Of a stretch of 64,000 bases of DNA, positions 8,887 to 17,012 are shown one piece after another. Made by a program: the position numbers and the translations under genes. The notes under the pieces are model-generated. The model did not search any database and was not told the DNA's origin. It saw only the letters and a list, made by a program, of their open reading frames with translations. This stretch comes from Paracoccus lutimaris (GTDB lineage Bacteria; Pseudomonadota; Alphaproteobacteria; Rhodobacterales; Rhodobacteraceae), in the NCBI RefSeq assembly GCF_003337565.1, contig NZ_QPJL01000012.1:1-64000 (forward strand), written 5' to 3'. The first letter of the stretch is position 1. Each line of letters opens with the position of its first letter.

Positions 8887-10152
8887 ATGATTCTGGGCTG
8901 CATCGCGGATGACTTCACCGGCGCCACCGATCTGGCGGCGCTTCTGGTCCGGGCGGGTGTGCCCGTTTCACTGCGGATCGGGCTGCCCTCGGGCCCAGCC
9001 ATCCCCGGCCCCGCCGACGGGGTCGAGGTGGTGGCGCTGAAAATCCGCTCGATCCCGCCCGATCAGGCGGTGGCACAGGCGCTGGCGGCGCTGGACTGGC
9101 TGCGCGCGGGGGGCGCGCGGCATGTCTATTGGAAATACTGCTCGACCTTTGACAGCACGGCGCGGGGCAATATCGGCCCGGTCGCGCAGGCTTTGATGGC
9201 GCGGCTGCGGGCCAGACAAACGCTTTATGTCCCCTCTTTCCCGGAAAACGGCCGGCGGGTCTTCATGGGCAACATGTTCGTGGGCGACCAGCCCCTGGCC
9301 GAAAGCCCGATGAAGGATCACCCGCTGAACCCGATGCGAGACAGCGATCTGACCCGCGTTCTGGCCGCGCAACTGGGCGATGATGCCGACAAGGTCGGGC
9401 AGCTCGACTGGCCGGTGATCCGGCGCGGCGCGCGCGCGATTGCCGAGGCGATGGGCCGCTGTTCCACCCATGTGATCTGCGACGCCATCGACGACAGCGA
9501 TCTTGCGCTGCTGGCGCAGGCCGCGCATCACCTGCCCCTGCTGACCGGCGGCAGCGCATTCGCCCGCCATCTGCCCGAGGCATGGCGCGCCGCCGGGCTG
9601 ATCGGGCCTGCGGGCGGCAGGGACGCCCTGCCCGTCCTGCCGCACGGCCCGGCGCTGGTCCTGTCGGGCAGTTGCTCGGCCATGACCCGCAGGCAGGTGG
9701 CAGGCTATGCCGCCCATGCCCCGGCGCTGAAGCTGGACCCGTTGCGACTGGCCGCGGGGGATGATGGCGGCATGGCGGATTGGCTGGCGACGCAGCTCCG
9801 CGCGGGCGCAGTGCCGATCATCCACGGCACGGCCGAACCCGCCGAGGTCGCCGCAGCGCAGGCCGCGCTTGGCACGGAACGCGCCGGGGCGCTGGTCGAG
9901 GACACCCTTGCCCGCGCCGCCACCCTGGCCCGCGGCCTTGGCGTCGCCCGCTTCGTGGTCGCGGGAGGCGAGACCTCGGGCGCAATCACCGGCGCGCTTG
10001 GCGTGACCGCGCTGCGCGTCGGCGCCGAGATCGCGCCGGGCGTGCCCTGGTGTCTGGGAGAGGACAGCGCCGGCCCGCTGGCCTTGGCGCTGAAATCCGG
10101 CAATTTCGGCGATGAGGGCTTTTTCGACCGCGCCTTGGCGCAGGCGGGTTAG
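8887..10152 (+). CDS. otnK: 3-oxo-tetronate kinase
   Basis: This 421-residue four-carbon acid sugar kinase (formerly DUF1537) phosphorylates 3-dehydro-tetronate at O4. The N-terminal substrate domain begins with GCIADDFTGATDLAALL, and the C-terminal nucleotide domain contains VVAGGETSGAITGALG near residues 360-375. It is 12 bp after ltnD with GGGGAAACGG before the ATG. Its stop overlaps the otnI stop on the opposite strand by three bases, so the two catabolic operons converge end to end. Confidence 0.92.
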   Translation: MILGCIADDFTGATDLAALLVRAGVPVSLRIGLPSGPAIPGPADGVEVVALKIRSIPPDQAVAQALAALDWLRAGGARHVYWKYCSTFDSTARGNIGPVAQALMARLRARQTLYVPSFPENGRRVFMGNMFVGDQPLAESPMKDHPLNPMRDSDLTRVLAAQLGDDADKVGQLDWPVIRRGARAIAEAMGRCSTHVICDAIDDSDLALLAQAAHHLPLLTGGSAFARHLPEAWRAAGLIGPAGGRDALPVLPHGPALVLSGSCSAMTRRQVAGYAAHAPALKLDPLRLAAGDDGGMADWLATQLRAGAVPIIHGTAEPAEVAAAQAALGTERAGALVEDTLARAATLARGLGVARFVVAGGETSGAITGALGVTALRVGAEIAPGVPWCLGEDSAGPLALALKSGNFGDEGFFDRALAQAG

Positions 10153-10907
10153 CGCAGGCTCTGCATCCAGCCCAGACTGTCGCCGGTCGGCCCAACGGGG
10201 CGATATTCCGCGCCTAGGGGCCGGTCCCAGCCCATCGCGTCGATATGGGCAAAGATGTGGCGATAATTCACCTCGCCCCGGTCGGGGGTGCCGCGATCGG
10301 GTACGCCAGCGAACTGGATATGGCCGGTGACCGGCGCCATCCGGGTCAGCAGCCGCGTCAGATCCCCCTGCATGATCTGCAGGTGATAGCAGTCAAACAT
10401 CAGCCGCAGATTGTCGCGGCCAAGGCGCGCGATGATCCCGGCCGCCTGATCGGCGTCGCGCAGGAAATAGCCGGGCGCGTCATAGCGGTTCAGCGGCTCG
10501 ATCAGCACGGTCGCACCCTGCCGGGCGGCCAGATCGCAGGCAAAATTCAGGTTCGCGTCAAAGGCTGCGCTGGCATCGGCCCCTTCGGCAAAACCGGCCA
10601 TGACATGCACGGCTTTGCAGCCGATCCGGTCCGCGTATTCCAGCGCCTGCGCGATGGCGGCGCGGGCCTCGTCCTCGCGCCCCGGCAGGGCGGCAAGGCC
10701 GTTTTCGCCCGGCGCGCCCCGGACCGTGTTCAGGCCCAGCATGGAAAGCCCGGTTTCCGTCAGCGCGGCACCGACATCGCCGGCATCGAAGCCATAGGGC
10801 CAGTGGCATTCCACCGCATCGAACCCCGCCTGAGCCGCCGCCCGGATCGCATCCGGCAGGGCCAGATCGGCCCAGAGAAAGCCCAGATTGGCAGACAGGC
10901 GCGGCAT
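10149..10907 (-). CDS. otnI: 2-oxo-tetronate isomerase
   Basis: This 252-residue TIM-barrel protein of the hydroxypyruvate-isomerase group converts 2-dehydro-tetronate to 3-dehydro-tetronate. Typical motifs are NLGFLWADL near the start, FDAVECHWPY, the metal ligand region LIEPLNRYDAPGYFL, and LMFDCYHLQIMQGDL. It is the last gene of a minus-strand operon, two bases after otnC. The close relative hydroxypyruvate isomerase is an alternative, but the complete set of partner enzymes argues for OtnI. Confidence 0.88.
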   Translation of the reverse strand: MPRLSANLGFLWADLALPDAIRAAAQAGFDAVECHWPYGFDAGDVGAALTETGLSMLGLNTVRGAPGENGLAALPGREDEARAAIAQALEYADRIGCKAVHVMAGFAEGADASAAFDANLNFACDLAARQGATVLIEPLNRYDAPGYFLRDADQAAGIIARLGRDNLRLMFDCYHLQIMQGDLTRLLTRMAPVTGHIQFAGVPDRGTPDRGEVNYRHIFAHIDAMGWDRPLGAEYRPVGPTGDSLGWMQSLR

Positions 10908-10909
10908 GG

Positions 10910-11560
10910 TCAGTCCTCCCAGCTGATCTTGTGGACGCGGGTCAGATCGGCGATCTGGGCCGCGTCCAGCATCCGCGCCGGCAGGCCCCGCAGCATCAGT
11001 GCAAGGCGCGCGGTCGCCTCGAGTTCCTCGACGGCATTGCAGGCGGCCTCGGGGGTCAGGCCCGCGACGACCGGGCCGTGATTGGCCAGCATCACCGCCG
11101 CGCGCTTGCCCCCCAGCCCGCGCACCGCATCCCCCATCGCCGCGTCGCCGGGCCGGAAATAGGGCAGCAAGGTCACCTTGCCCAATTGCATGATCGCATA
11201 GGGCGTCAGCGGCGGCAGCCAGTTCTGCGCATCGTCCGCGGGCAGCATGGACAACGCCACCGAATGGCAGGAATGCAGATGCACCACCGCTCCGGTGCCG
11301 TCGCGGGTGTCATAAAATGCCCGGTGCAGCGCCATTTCCTTGGTTGGCGGATCGCCCCCGATCTGGCGCCCCGCCGCATCGAAGCGCGCCAGCCGCGCCG
11401 GGTCCAGCCGGCCAAAGCTGGTCCCGGTGGGCGAGACCAGCAGCCCGCCATCCGCGCAGCGGGCCGAGATATTCCCGGTCGAGCCATGGGTCAGCCCGCG
11501 CTGGAACAACGAGGCCGCCAGTTCGCACAGGGTTTCGCGCAGGCGGGCCTCGGCGCTCAT
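10910..11560 (-). CDS. otnC: 3-oxo-tetronate 4-phosphate decarboxylase
   Basis: This 216-residue protein is a class II aldolase/adducin fold enzyme. It should release carbon dioxide from 3-dehydro-tetronate 4-phosphate to give dihydroxyacetone phosphate. Visible motifs are the phosphate loop GSTGNISAR near residue 28, zinc ligands in VHLHSCHSVALS near 95, and LANHGPVVAG near 160. It lies between the diketo-acid hydrolase (3-bp gap) and otnI (2-bp gap) on the minus strand. Confidence 0.9.
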   Translation of the reverse strand: MSAEARLRETLCELAASLFQRGLTHGSTGNISARCADGGLLVSPTGTSFGRLDPARLARFDAAGRQIGGDPPTKEMALHRAFYDTRDGTGAVVHLHSCHSVALSMLPADDAQNWLPPLTPYAIMQLGKVTLLPYFRPGDAAMGDAVRGLGGKRAAVMLANHGPVVAGLTPEAACNAVEELEATARLALMLRGLPARMLDAAQIADLTRVHKISWED

Positions 11561-11563
11561 GGC

Positions 11564-12418
11564 TCAGGCTTTTCCGACCTTCTGGGTCTGCTCGCCCAAG
11601 CCCTCGATACCCAGCCGCATGACCTCGCCGCCGCGCAGGAAGACCGGAGGCTTTTGCCCCATGCCGACGCCGGGGGGCGTGCCGGTGGTGATGACATCGC
11701 CCGGCAAAAGCGTCATGAAGGTAGAGCAATAGGCGACCAGTTCCGCCACGCCAAAGACCATGGTCGCGGTCGAGCCGTTCTGATAGCGCTTGCCGTCCAC
11801 CTCAAGCCACATCGCCAGATTGCCGGGGTCAGCGATCTCATCGGCGGTCACCATCCAGGGGCCGATGGGGCCAAAGGTGTCAAAGCCCTTGCCCTTGTCC
11901 CAGGTCGCGGTGCGCTCAAGCTGCCATTCGCGTTCGCTGACATCGTTGACGACGCAATAGCCCGCGACATGTTTCAGCGCATCGGCCTTGCTGACGCCGG
12001 CTGCGGGGGCGCCGATGACCACGCCCAGCTCGACCTCCCAGTCGGTCTTGACCGAGTTTTTCGGGATCAGCACCTCGTCATCGGGACCGACGATACAGCT
12101 CGTCCATTTGTTGAAGACGACCGGCTCCGAGGGCACGGCCATGCCGGATTCGGCGGCGTGATCGGCATAGTTCAGCCCGATGGCGATGAACTTGCGCACA
12201 TTGCCGACGCAGGCGCCAAGGCGCAGCCCGGCTTGCGGCTTCCCCTCGACCAGCGGCAGGTCGGCGGGGTTCAGCGCGGCAAGGCGCGCCAACCCCGCAG
12301 GCGTCAGCACGTCGCCCGCAATATCGGCCACATGCGCCGACAGATCGCGCACCCGGCCCTGATCGTCCAGCAGCCCCGGCTTTTCCGCGCCCGCAGGCCC
12401 ATAACGCAGCAGTTTCAT
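11564..12418 (-). CDS. Fumarylacetoacetate hydrolase family protein, probable 2,4-diketo-3-deoxy-sugar-acid hydrolase
   Basis: This 284-residue protein has an N-terminal cap of about 70 residues and a catalytic FAH domain with GLNYADHAAESG, the metal-binding pattern WEVELGVVIG and TTGTPPGVGMG. Related enzymes cleave 2,4-diketo-3-deoxy-L-fuconate or -L-rhamnonate to pyruvate and lactate. The start at 12418 agrees with the family N-terminus (MKLLRYG); the open frame upstream crosses the promoter. It is the first gene of the hydrolase-otnC-otnI operon, and a SDR resembling 2-keto-3-deoxy-L-fuconate dehydrogenase starts divergently 135 bp away. Such proteins are often mislabelled ureidoglycolate lyase. 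Confidence 0.75.
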   Translation of the reverse strand: MKLLRYGPAGAEKPGLLDDQGRVRDLSAHVADIAGDVLTPAGLARLAALNPADLPLVEGKPQAGLRLGACVGNVRKFIAIGLNYADHAAESGMAVPSEPVVFNKWTSCIVGPDDEVLIPKNSVKTDWEVELGVVIGAPAAGVSKADALKHVAGYCVVNDVSEREWQLERTATWDKGKGFDTFGPIGPWMVTADEIADPGNLAMWLEVDGKRYQNGSTATMVFGVAELVAYCSTFMTLLPGDVITTGTPPGVGMGQKPPVFLRGGEVMRLGIEGLGEQTQKVGKA

Positions 12419-12478
12419 CCCGTCCCCCTGTTCATGAATACCGATGTAGCCTAGTCCAGCCGCAACGGGCATGCAATC

Positions 12479-12488
12479 TGGCATACCA
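12479..12488. promoter_or_regulatory. Putative GntR-type operator, TGGCATACCA
   Basis: This 10-bp palindrome with one mismatch lies in the 135-bp gap between the divergent hydrolase and SDR genes. It matches the perfect TGGTATACCA copies at 17963 and 19295 except for one base. A half-site TGGTACA follows at 12494-12500. Its position suits control of both operons. Confidence 0.45.
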
Positions 12489-12553
12489 AATTCTGGTACA
12501 TTCCTCACCTCGGTGTTAACCTGACGGCAAGGGAATGAAAATGAGGGAATATC

Positions 12554-13297
12554 ATGCGATTGCAGGGCAAGCGGATACTCGTCACGGCGGCGGGTCAAGG
12601 GATCGGGCGCGCCTCGGCGCTGGCCTGCGCGGCCGAGGGGGCCGAGGTGATCGCCACCGACCGCGATCCCGCGCTGCTGGCCGATCTGGCCGCGCCGGGC
12701 CTGCGCAGCATGGTGCTGGACGTGACCGACCGCGCCATGATCGCGCGCGCCGCCGCCGAGGCCGGGGCGCTGGACGGGCTTTTCAACTGCGCGGGCGTGG
12801 TGGTGAACGGCTCGTTGCAGGACTGCACCGAACAGGACTGGGATTTCAGCTTTCGCCTGAATGTGGACGCGATGTTCCACATGACCCGCGCGCTGATGCC
12901 GGGCCTGCTTGAGGCCGCAGAAAAGAACGGCGCGGCCAGTATCGTCAACATGGCCTCGATGTGTTCCAGCATCAAAGGCTTCGTCAACCGCTGCGCTTAC
13001 GGCTCAAGCAAGGCCGCCGTGATCGGGCTGACGAAATCCATCGCCGCCGATTACGTCAAGCAGGGGCTGCGCTGCAATGCGCTGTGCCCGGGCACGGTCG
13101 ATACGCCCAGCCTGCGCGGCCGCATCGCCAGCGCCGCCGACCCGGTGCAGGCGGAAAAGGACTTCATCGCCCGCCAGCCCATGGGACGCCTTGCCACGGT
13201 CGAGGACATGGCGCCGATGGTGGTCTATCTGCTGTCCGACGAAAGCCGCTTTGTCACTGGGCAGGCGGTTCTGGTCGATGGCGGCGTGACGATCTGA
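12554..13297 (+). CDS. Short-chain dehydrogenase, 2-keto-3-deoxy-L-fuconate dehydrogenase-like
   Basis: This 247-residue classical SDR has the cofactor motif TAAGQGIGRAS, the structural NCAG, catalytic serine region NMASMCSS, and YGSSKAA for Tyr and Lys. The aspartate in IATDRD after the second strand favours NAD. Segments IKGFVNRCAYGSSKAAVIGL and CPGTVDTPSLRGRI are the pattern of the DHRS6/2-keto-3-deoxy-L-fuconate dehydrogenase group. That reaction yields the 2,4-diketo acid that the divergent FAH-family enzyme would cleave. It stands alone on the plus strand and converges on the next SDR. Confidence 0.7.
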   Translation: MRLQGKRILVTAAGQGIGRASALACAAEGAEVIATDRDPALLADLAAPGLRSMVLDVTDRAMIARAAAEAGALDGLFNCAGVVVNGSLQDCTEQDWDFSFRLNVDAMFHMTRALMPGLLEAAEKNGAASIVNMASMCSSIKGFVNRCAYGSSKAAVIGLTKSIAADYVKQGLRCNALCPGTVDTPSLRGRIASAADPVQAEKDFIARQPMGRLATVEDMAPMVVYLLSDESRFVTGQAVLVDGGVTI

Positions 13298-13337
13298 TCC
13301 CGCCCCAGAACCAGCCGGTGAACCCGTCGCGCGGCCC

Positions 13338-14066
13338 TCAATAGGTCGCGCGGCCGCCCGAGATGTCAAAGACCGCGCCGGTCGAAAAGGCGCATTCCTC
13401 GGACGCGAGCCACGCGATCAGCGCGGCAGCCTCGTCCGGTTCCAGAAAGCGGTTCAGGGGGATTTTCGACAGCATATAGTCGATATGTTCCTGCTTCATC
13501 TGGTCAAAGATCGGCGTGCGCGCGGCGGCGGGGGTGATGCAGTTCACCACGACGCCGGTCCCGGCCAGCTCCTTGCCCAGACTTTTCGTCAGCGCGATCA
13601 GCCCCGCCTTGCTGGCCGAGTAATGCGAGGCGTTCGGATTGCCCTCTTTGCCGGCGATCGAGGCCACGTTGACGATGCGGCCATAGCCGCGCGCGATCAT
13701 GCCCGGCACCAGCGCGCGGCAGATCACATAGGGCGCGGTCAGGTTGACCTGCATGACCTGCCGCCATGTCGCGGGGTCGATTTCCCACAGCTTCGCATTG
13801 CCGCCAGTGATGCCGGCATTGTTGACAAGGATATCGACGGCGCCCGCCTCGGCGCTGGCGGCGGCGACATCGGCGTCGTCGGTCAACTCGACCTGACGGG
13901 CCACGCCGCCCAGCTCGGCGGCGGCGGCGCGGGCGGCATTGCCGTTGATGTCCCAGATGACGACGCTGGCCCCCGACGCGGCAAAGCGGCGCGCGACGGC
14001 CAGCCCGATCCCCTGCGCGCCCCCGGTGATGACCGCGCGGCGGCCCCTCAGATCGATCTGGTTCAT
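13338..14066 (-). CDS. Short-chain dehydrogenase/reductase, FabG-like, substrate unknown
   Basis: This 242-residue SDR has ITGGAQGIGLAVA for the cofactor, the acidic residue in VIWDING suggesting NAD, NNAGITGG, the serine in NVASIAGKEG and the YSASKAG catalytic pair. Its start overlaps the stop of the GntR gene (ATGA), and denD precedes that gene. It is thus the third gene of a denD-gntR-SDR operon. A role as an aldose or aldonate dehydrogenase is plausible from context only. Confidence 0.8.
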   Translation of the reverse strand: MNQIDLRGRRAVITGGAQGIGLAVARRFAASGASVVIWDINGNAARAAAAELGGVARQVELTDDADVAAASAEAGAVDILVNNAGITGGNAKLWEIDPATWRQVMQVNLTAPYVICRALVPGMIARGYGRIVNVASIAGKEGNPNASHYSASKAGLIALTKSLGKELAGTGVVVNCITPAAARTPIFDQMKQEHIDYMLSKIPLNRFLEPDEAAALIAWLASEECAFSTGAVFDISGGRATY

Positions 14067-14818
14067 GCTGTTTCCTCCTCATCGGTTTTATCCGGCGCGC
14101 CGGGCGGCAGGCGCGATTTCAGCAGGGCAAGCTGCTGGGCATCGGCGCGGGCGCGGTGGCGCAGATGGGCCGCGCGCGCAGCCTCTTCGTCCCGGGCATG
14201 GACGGCGGCAAGGATCTCGCGGTGTTCCCTGTCGGATTGGTGCGGGCTGGGCCGCAGGGGCAGCACCAGCATGCGGGCGCGGAACTGCTGGCCCCAATAT
14301 TCGCCCAGCGTATGCTGCAGGCGGCCATTGCCGCACAGGCTGACCATGCTGGAATGGAAATCGTCGTCCAGATCCGACCAGCGCCCGATATCGCCGCTGG
14401 CGGTGTGCCGCTCCATCCGGTCCAGAAGGTTGGCAAGGTGCTCATGCTCGGCCCGGCTCAGCCCGCGCCGCGCCACCAGCGCCACGGCGCGAATCTCCAG
14501 CGCGGAAAACACGTCGAGGATCTCGGCCACGTCGCGCAGGCTCAGGTCGCGCACGGTGATGCCGTGGCGGGCGCGGATGCTGACCAGCCCCTCTTCGGCC
14601 AGCTTGATCGCCGCCTCGCGCACGGGCGTGCGCGACAGCGACAGCAGCGCCGCCAGTTCCGTTTCCAGCAGCGTCGTGCCCGGCGCCAGCCGCCCGGTCA
14701 GGATGCGATAGCGCAGGTCGTGATAGGCCCGTTCGCGCGCCGGCATGTGCTCGACCCCCGAAAGGGTCGGGCGCGGCCGCGTGGCCCGGTTCGAGCGGAA
14801 CGCGCCCTCGGGCTTCAT
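14063..14818 (-). CDS. GntR-family transcriptional regulator, FCD (FadR) subfamily
   Basis: This 251-residue protein has a winged helix at residues 30-95, with LETELAALLSLSRTPVREAAI as the helix-turn-helix part. An all-helical FCD effector domain follows, with metal-binding type histidines in DDDFHSSMVSLCGN. It lies between denD (3-bp gap) and an SDR (4-bp overlap), so it is produced with the genes it probably controls. The palindrome ATGTATACAT before denD is the natural candidate operator, with a sugar acid as likely inducer. Confidence 0.88.
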   Translation of the reverse strand: MKPEGAFRSNRATRPRPTLSGVEHMPARERAYHDLRYRILTGRLAPGTTLLETELAALLSLSRTPVREAAIKLAEEGLVSIRARHGITVRDLSLRDVAEILDVFSALEIRAVALVARRGLSRAEHEHLANLLDRMERHTASGDIGRWSDLDDDFHSSMVSLCGNGRLQHTLGEYWGQQFRARMLVLPLRPSPHQSDREHREILAAVHARDEEAARAAHLRHRARADAQQLALLKSRLPPGAPDKTDEEETA

Positions 14819-14821
14819 CGC

Positions 14822-15793
14822 CTATCCCGCCGTTTCCATGTCGCGGATATGGGCGCGGATGATGTCCTGAAAACTGGCATCGGCAACGAAACCCGCCCCG
14901 GTCGCGCGGGCGGCGTCGAAATTCCGCGGCCAGCCGGCGACGATGCCCCGGATCGTCGCATCAGGCTGGCGCTTGATCAGCGCCACCTTGTCCTCGCCCG
15001 CGACCTCGCCCAAAGCCGCGATCATCTCGCCCACGGTGACCGAGAGGCCAGGCATGGTCAGGCAGCGCCGCGCGCCCAGGGGTCCGGTGTCCATGGTCGC
15101 GGCATGGATCAGGAAGCCGGTCGCGGATGCCGGGCTCGCGACCCAGTGGCGCACATCGTCATCGACCGGCAGCACGGCCTCAAGCCCCGCCAGAGGCTCG
15201 CGGATGATGCCCGAAAAGAACCCCGAGGCCGCCTTGTTGGGCTTGCCGGGCCGGACCACGATGGTCGGCAGGCGGATCCCCACGCCGTCAAGGATGCCGC
15301 GCCGGGAATAGTCGTTCAGCAAGAGTTCGCCGATCATTTTCTGCGCGCCATAGCTGGTCATCGGCGCGGTGATGAACTCGTCCCCGATCGCCTCGGGGAA
15401 GGGCGCGCCAAAGACCGCGATGGACGAGGTATAGACCACGCGCGGGTGATAACCGGCCTCAGCTCGGATCGCCTCGAAGAGGTGCCGGGTGCCGTCCAGA
15501 TTGATGCGGTAGCCCTTGTCGAAATCGGCCTCAGCTTCGCCCGAGACGATGGCGGCAAGGTGAAAGATCACCTCGGGCCGGTCGGCGACCAGCGCATCGA
15601 CCGTGGCGCGGTCGGAAATGTCGCCGGTCATGACCCGGACCGCCACCGCATCCGTCCCTTGCGTCGCGGCGGGCACCACGTCGAACAGGGTGACTTCCGA
15701 CACCGCCCTGTCGCCCAGACGGCCCGAGGCGACCAGCGCCTCGGCCAGATTGCGGCCGACCATGCCGGCGCCCCCGATGATTAGAACCTTCAT
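14822..15793 (-). CDS. denD: D-erythronate dehydrogenase
   Basis: This 323-residue protein is an extended SDR of the NAD-dependent epimerase type. It oxidises D-erythronate at C2 in the tetronate pathway. Motifs are IIGGAGMVGRNLAE for the cofactor, VVYTSSIAVFGAP with the catalytic serine, and SYGAQKMIGELLL with the Tyr-Lys pair. The stretch IRLPTIVVRPGKPNKAASGF is typical of DenD. It heads the denD-gntR-SDR operon and supplies a second substrate to otnI, otnK and otnC encoded 3-5 kb away. Confidence 0.85.
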   Translation of the reverse strand: MKVLIIGGAGMVGRNLAEALVASGRLGDRAVSEVTLFDVVPAATQGTDAVAVRVMTGDISDRATVDALVADRPEVIFHLAAIVSGEAEADFDKGYRINLDGTRHLFEAIRAEAGYHPRVVYTSSIAVFGAPFPEAIGDEFITAPMTSYGAQKMIGELLLNDYSRRGILDGVGIRLPTIVVRPGKPNKAASGFFSGIIREPLAGLEAVLPVDDDVRHWVASPASATGFLIHAATMDTGPLGARRCLTMPGLSVTVGEMIAALGEVAGEDKVALIKRQPDATIRGIVAGWPRNFDAARATGAGFVADASFQDIIRAHIRDMETAG

Positions 15794-15827
15794 CCGCCCC
15801 GCCCCTTTTTCCCGAGTCCCGATATCT

Positions 15828-15837
15828 ATGTATACAT
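15828..15837. promoter_or_regulatory. Putative GntR-type operator, ATGTATACAT
   Basis: A perfect 10-bp palindrome lies 35 bp upstream of the denD start, within the 64-bp gap to the preceding minus-strand gene. It shares the GTATAC core and outer A/T bases with the site at 4881. Autoregulation by the GntR protein of the denD operon is the simplest reading. Confidence 0.5.
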
Positions 15838-15857
15838 TATCGGGCTTTGGCGGCGGT

Positions 15858-17012
15858 TCAAGCCTTGAGGAGACCCCGCCCGGCCAGATTGCGCATCAAG
15901 GCGCCGGCACCAAAGACCCATTCGGGGGCCTCGGTGGACAGGGTCACGCGATTGACCAGCGCGCCCAGCCCCGGCTCGCTGATGGTGACCAGATCGCCGG
16001 GATGATGGGTAAAGCCCTGACCGGGCGCGTCGCGGTCCTGCGTGGGCGCGAAAAGCGTGCCCAGATACAGCATGAAGCCATCGGGATACTGGTGATGGCG
16101 GCCGCGCGCCTGCGCCACCAGATCGGCCGGATCGCGGCTGATCCGCGACATGGACGAACGCCCGTCCATGACGAAACCGTCCGCGCCCTCGACCCGCAGG
16201 GTCAGTTCGGCCCGGCGGATATCGTCCAGCCCCCAATCCGCGTCGAACAGCCGGATGAAGGGGCCGATGGCTGCGGATGCATTGTTGTCCTTGGCCTTGC
16301 CCAGCAGCAGCGCCGAGCGCCCCTCGACATCGCGCAGGTTCACGTCATTGCCAAGGCTTGCGCCCCGGATGCGGCCCCGGCTGTCCACGGCCAGCACGAT
16401 TTCCGGCTCGGGGTTGTTCCAGCGGCTGATCGGGTGCAGACCCACATCCGCGCCCCAGCCGACCGAGGCCATGGGCTGGCATTTGGTGAAGATCTCGGCA
16501 TCCGGGCCGATGCCCACCTCAAGGTATTGCGACCATAGGCCCTCGGCCAGCAGCACGCGCTTGACCTCGGCAGCGCGCTCGGATCCCGGCACGATGCCGC
16601 GCAGATTGTCGCCGACCCGCGCGCCGATGCGGGCGCGGATTTCGGCGGCAAGGTCGGGATTGCCGGCGGCTTGTTCCTCGATCACGCGTTCGACCATCGA
16701 CTCGGCAAAGGTGACGCCGCTGGCTTTGATGGCCTGCAGATCGGCGGGCGACAGCAGATGCAGCCGGTCCGGCCCGGTGCCCGTGATCTGCAAATCCCCG
16801 ATATCGCCAAGGACCTGCCCGGTCTGCGCCGCCAGCCAGCCCGCCGGGTCGTCCAGTTCCAGCAGGTCGCGCATGGTCGGCACCTCGGGCGAGGTGACAT
16901 CGACCAGCCCGCCGTCGCGCAGGACCACTACGGCGGGGCCAATGCCGGGGCGCCAGACGCGGCCGACGAAAAGCCCCGCCCTGGGCAGCTGGAACCCCGG
17001 CGCCACGCTCAT
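15858..17012 (-). CDS. xylX: 2-keto-3-deoxy-D-xylonate (pentonate) dehydratase, XylX-like
   Basis: This 384-residue protein of the fumarylacetoacetase fold matches in length and motif order the XylX enzyme of the Caulobacter Weimberg pathway, which makes alpha-ketoglutaric semialdehyde. Seen are AIKASGVTFAESMVERVIEE, EGLWSQYLEVGIGPDAEIFT, the metal-binding WNNPEPEIVLAVD, and GNDVNLRDVEGRSALLLGKA. Its start overlaps the stop of the upstream KDA-dehydratase-like gene by four bases. FAH-like dehydratases of this group may accept more than one 2-keto-3-deoxypentonate, so the stereochemistry of the substrate is uncertain. Confidence 0.82.
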   Translation of the reverse strand: MSVAPGFQLPRAGLFVGRVWRPGIGPAVVVLRDGGLVDVTSPEVPTMRDLLELDDPAGWLAAQTGQVLGDIGDLQITGTGPDRLHLLSPADLQAIKASGVTFAESMVERVIEEQAAGNPDLAAEIRARIGARVGDNLRGIVPGSERAAEVKRVLLAEGLWSQYLEVGIGPDAEIFTKCQPMASVGWGADVGLHPISRWNNPEPEIVLAVDSRGRIRGASLGNDVNLRDVEGRSALLLGKAKDNNASAAIGPFIRLFDADWGLDDIRRAELTLRVEGADGFVMDGRSSMSRISRDPADLVAQARGRHHQYPDGFMLYLGTLFAPTQDRDAPGQGFTHHPGDLVTISEPGLGALVNRVTLSTEAPEWVFGAGALMRNLAGRGLLKA

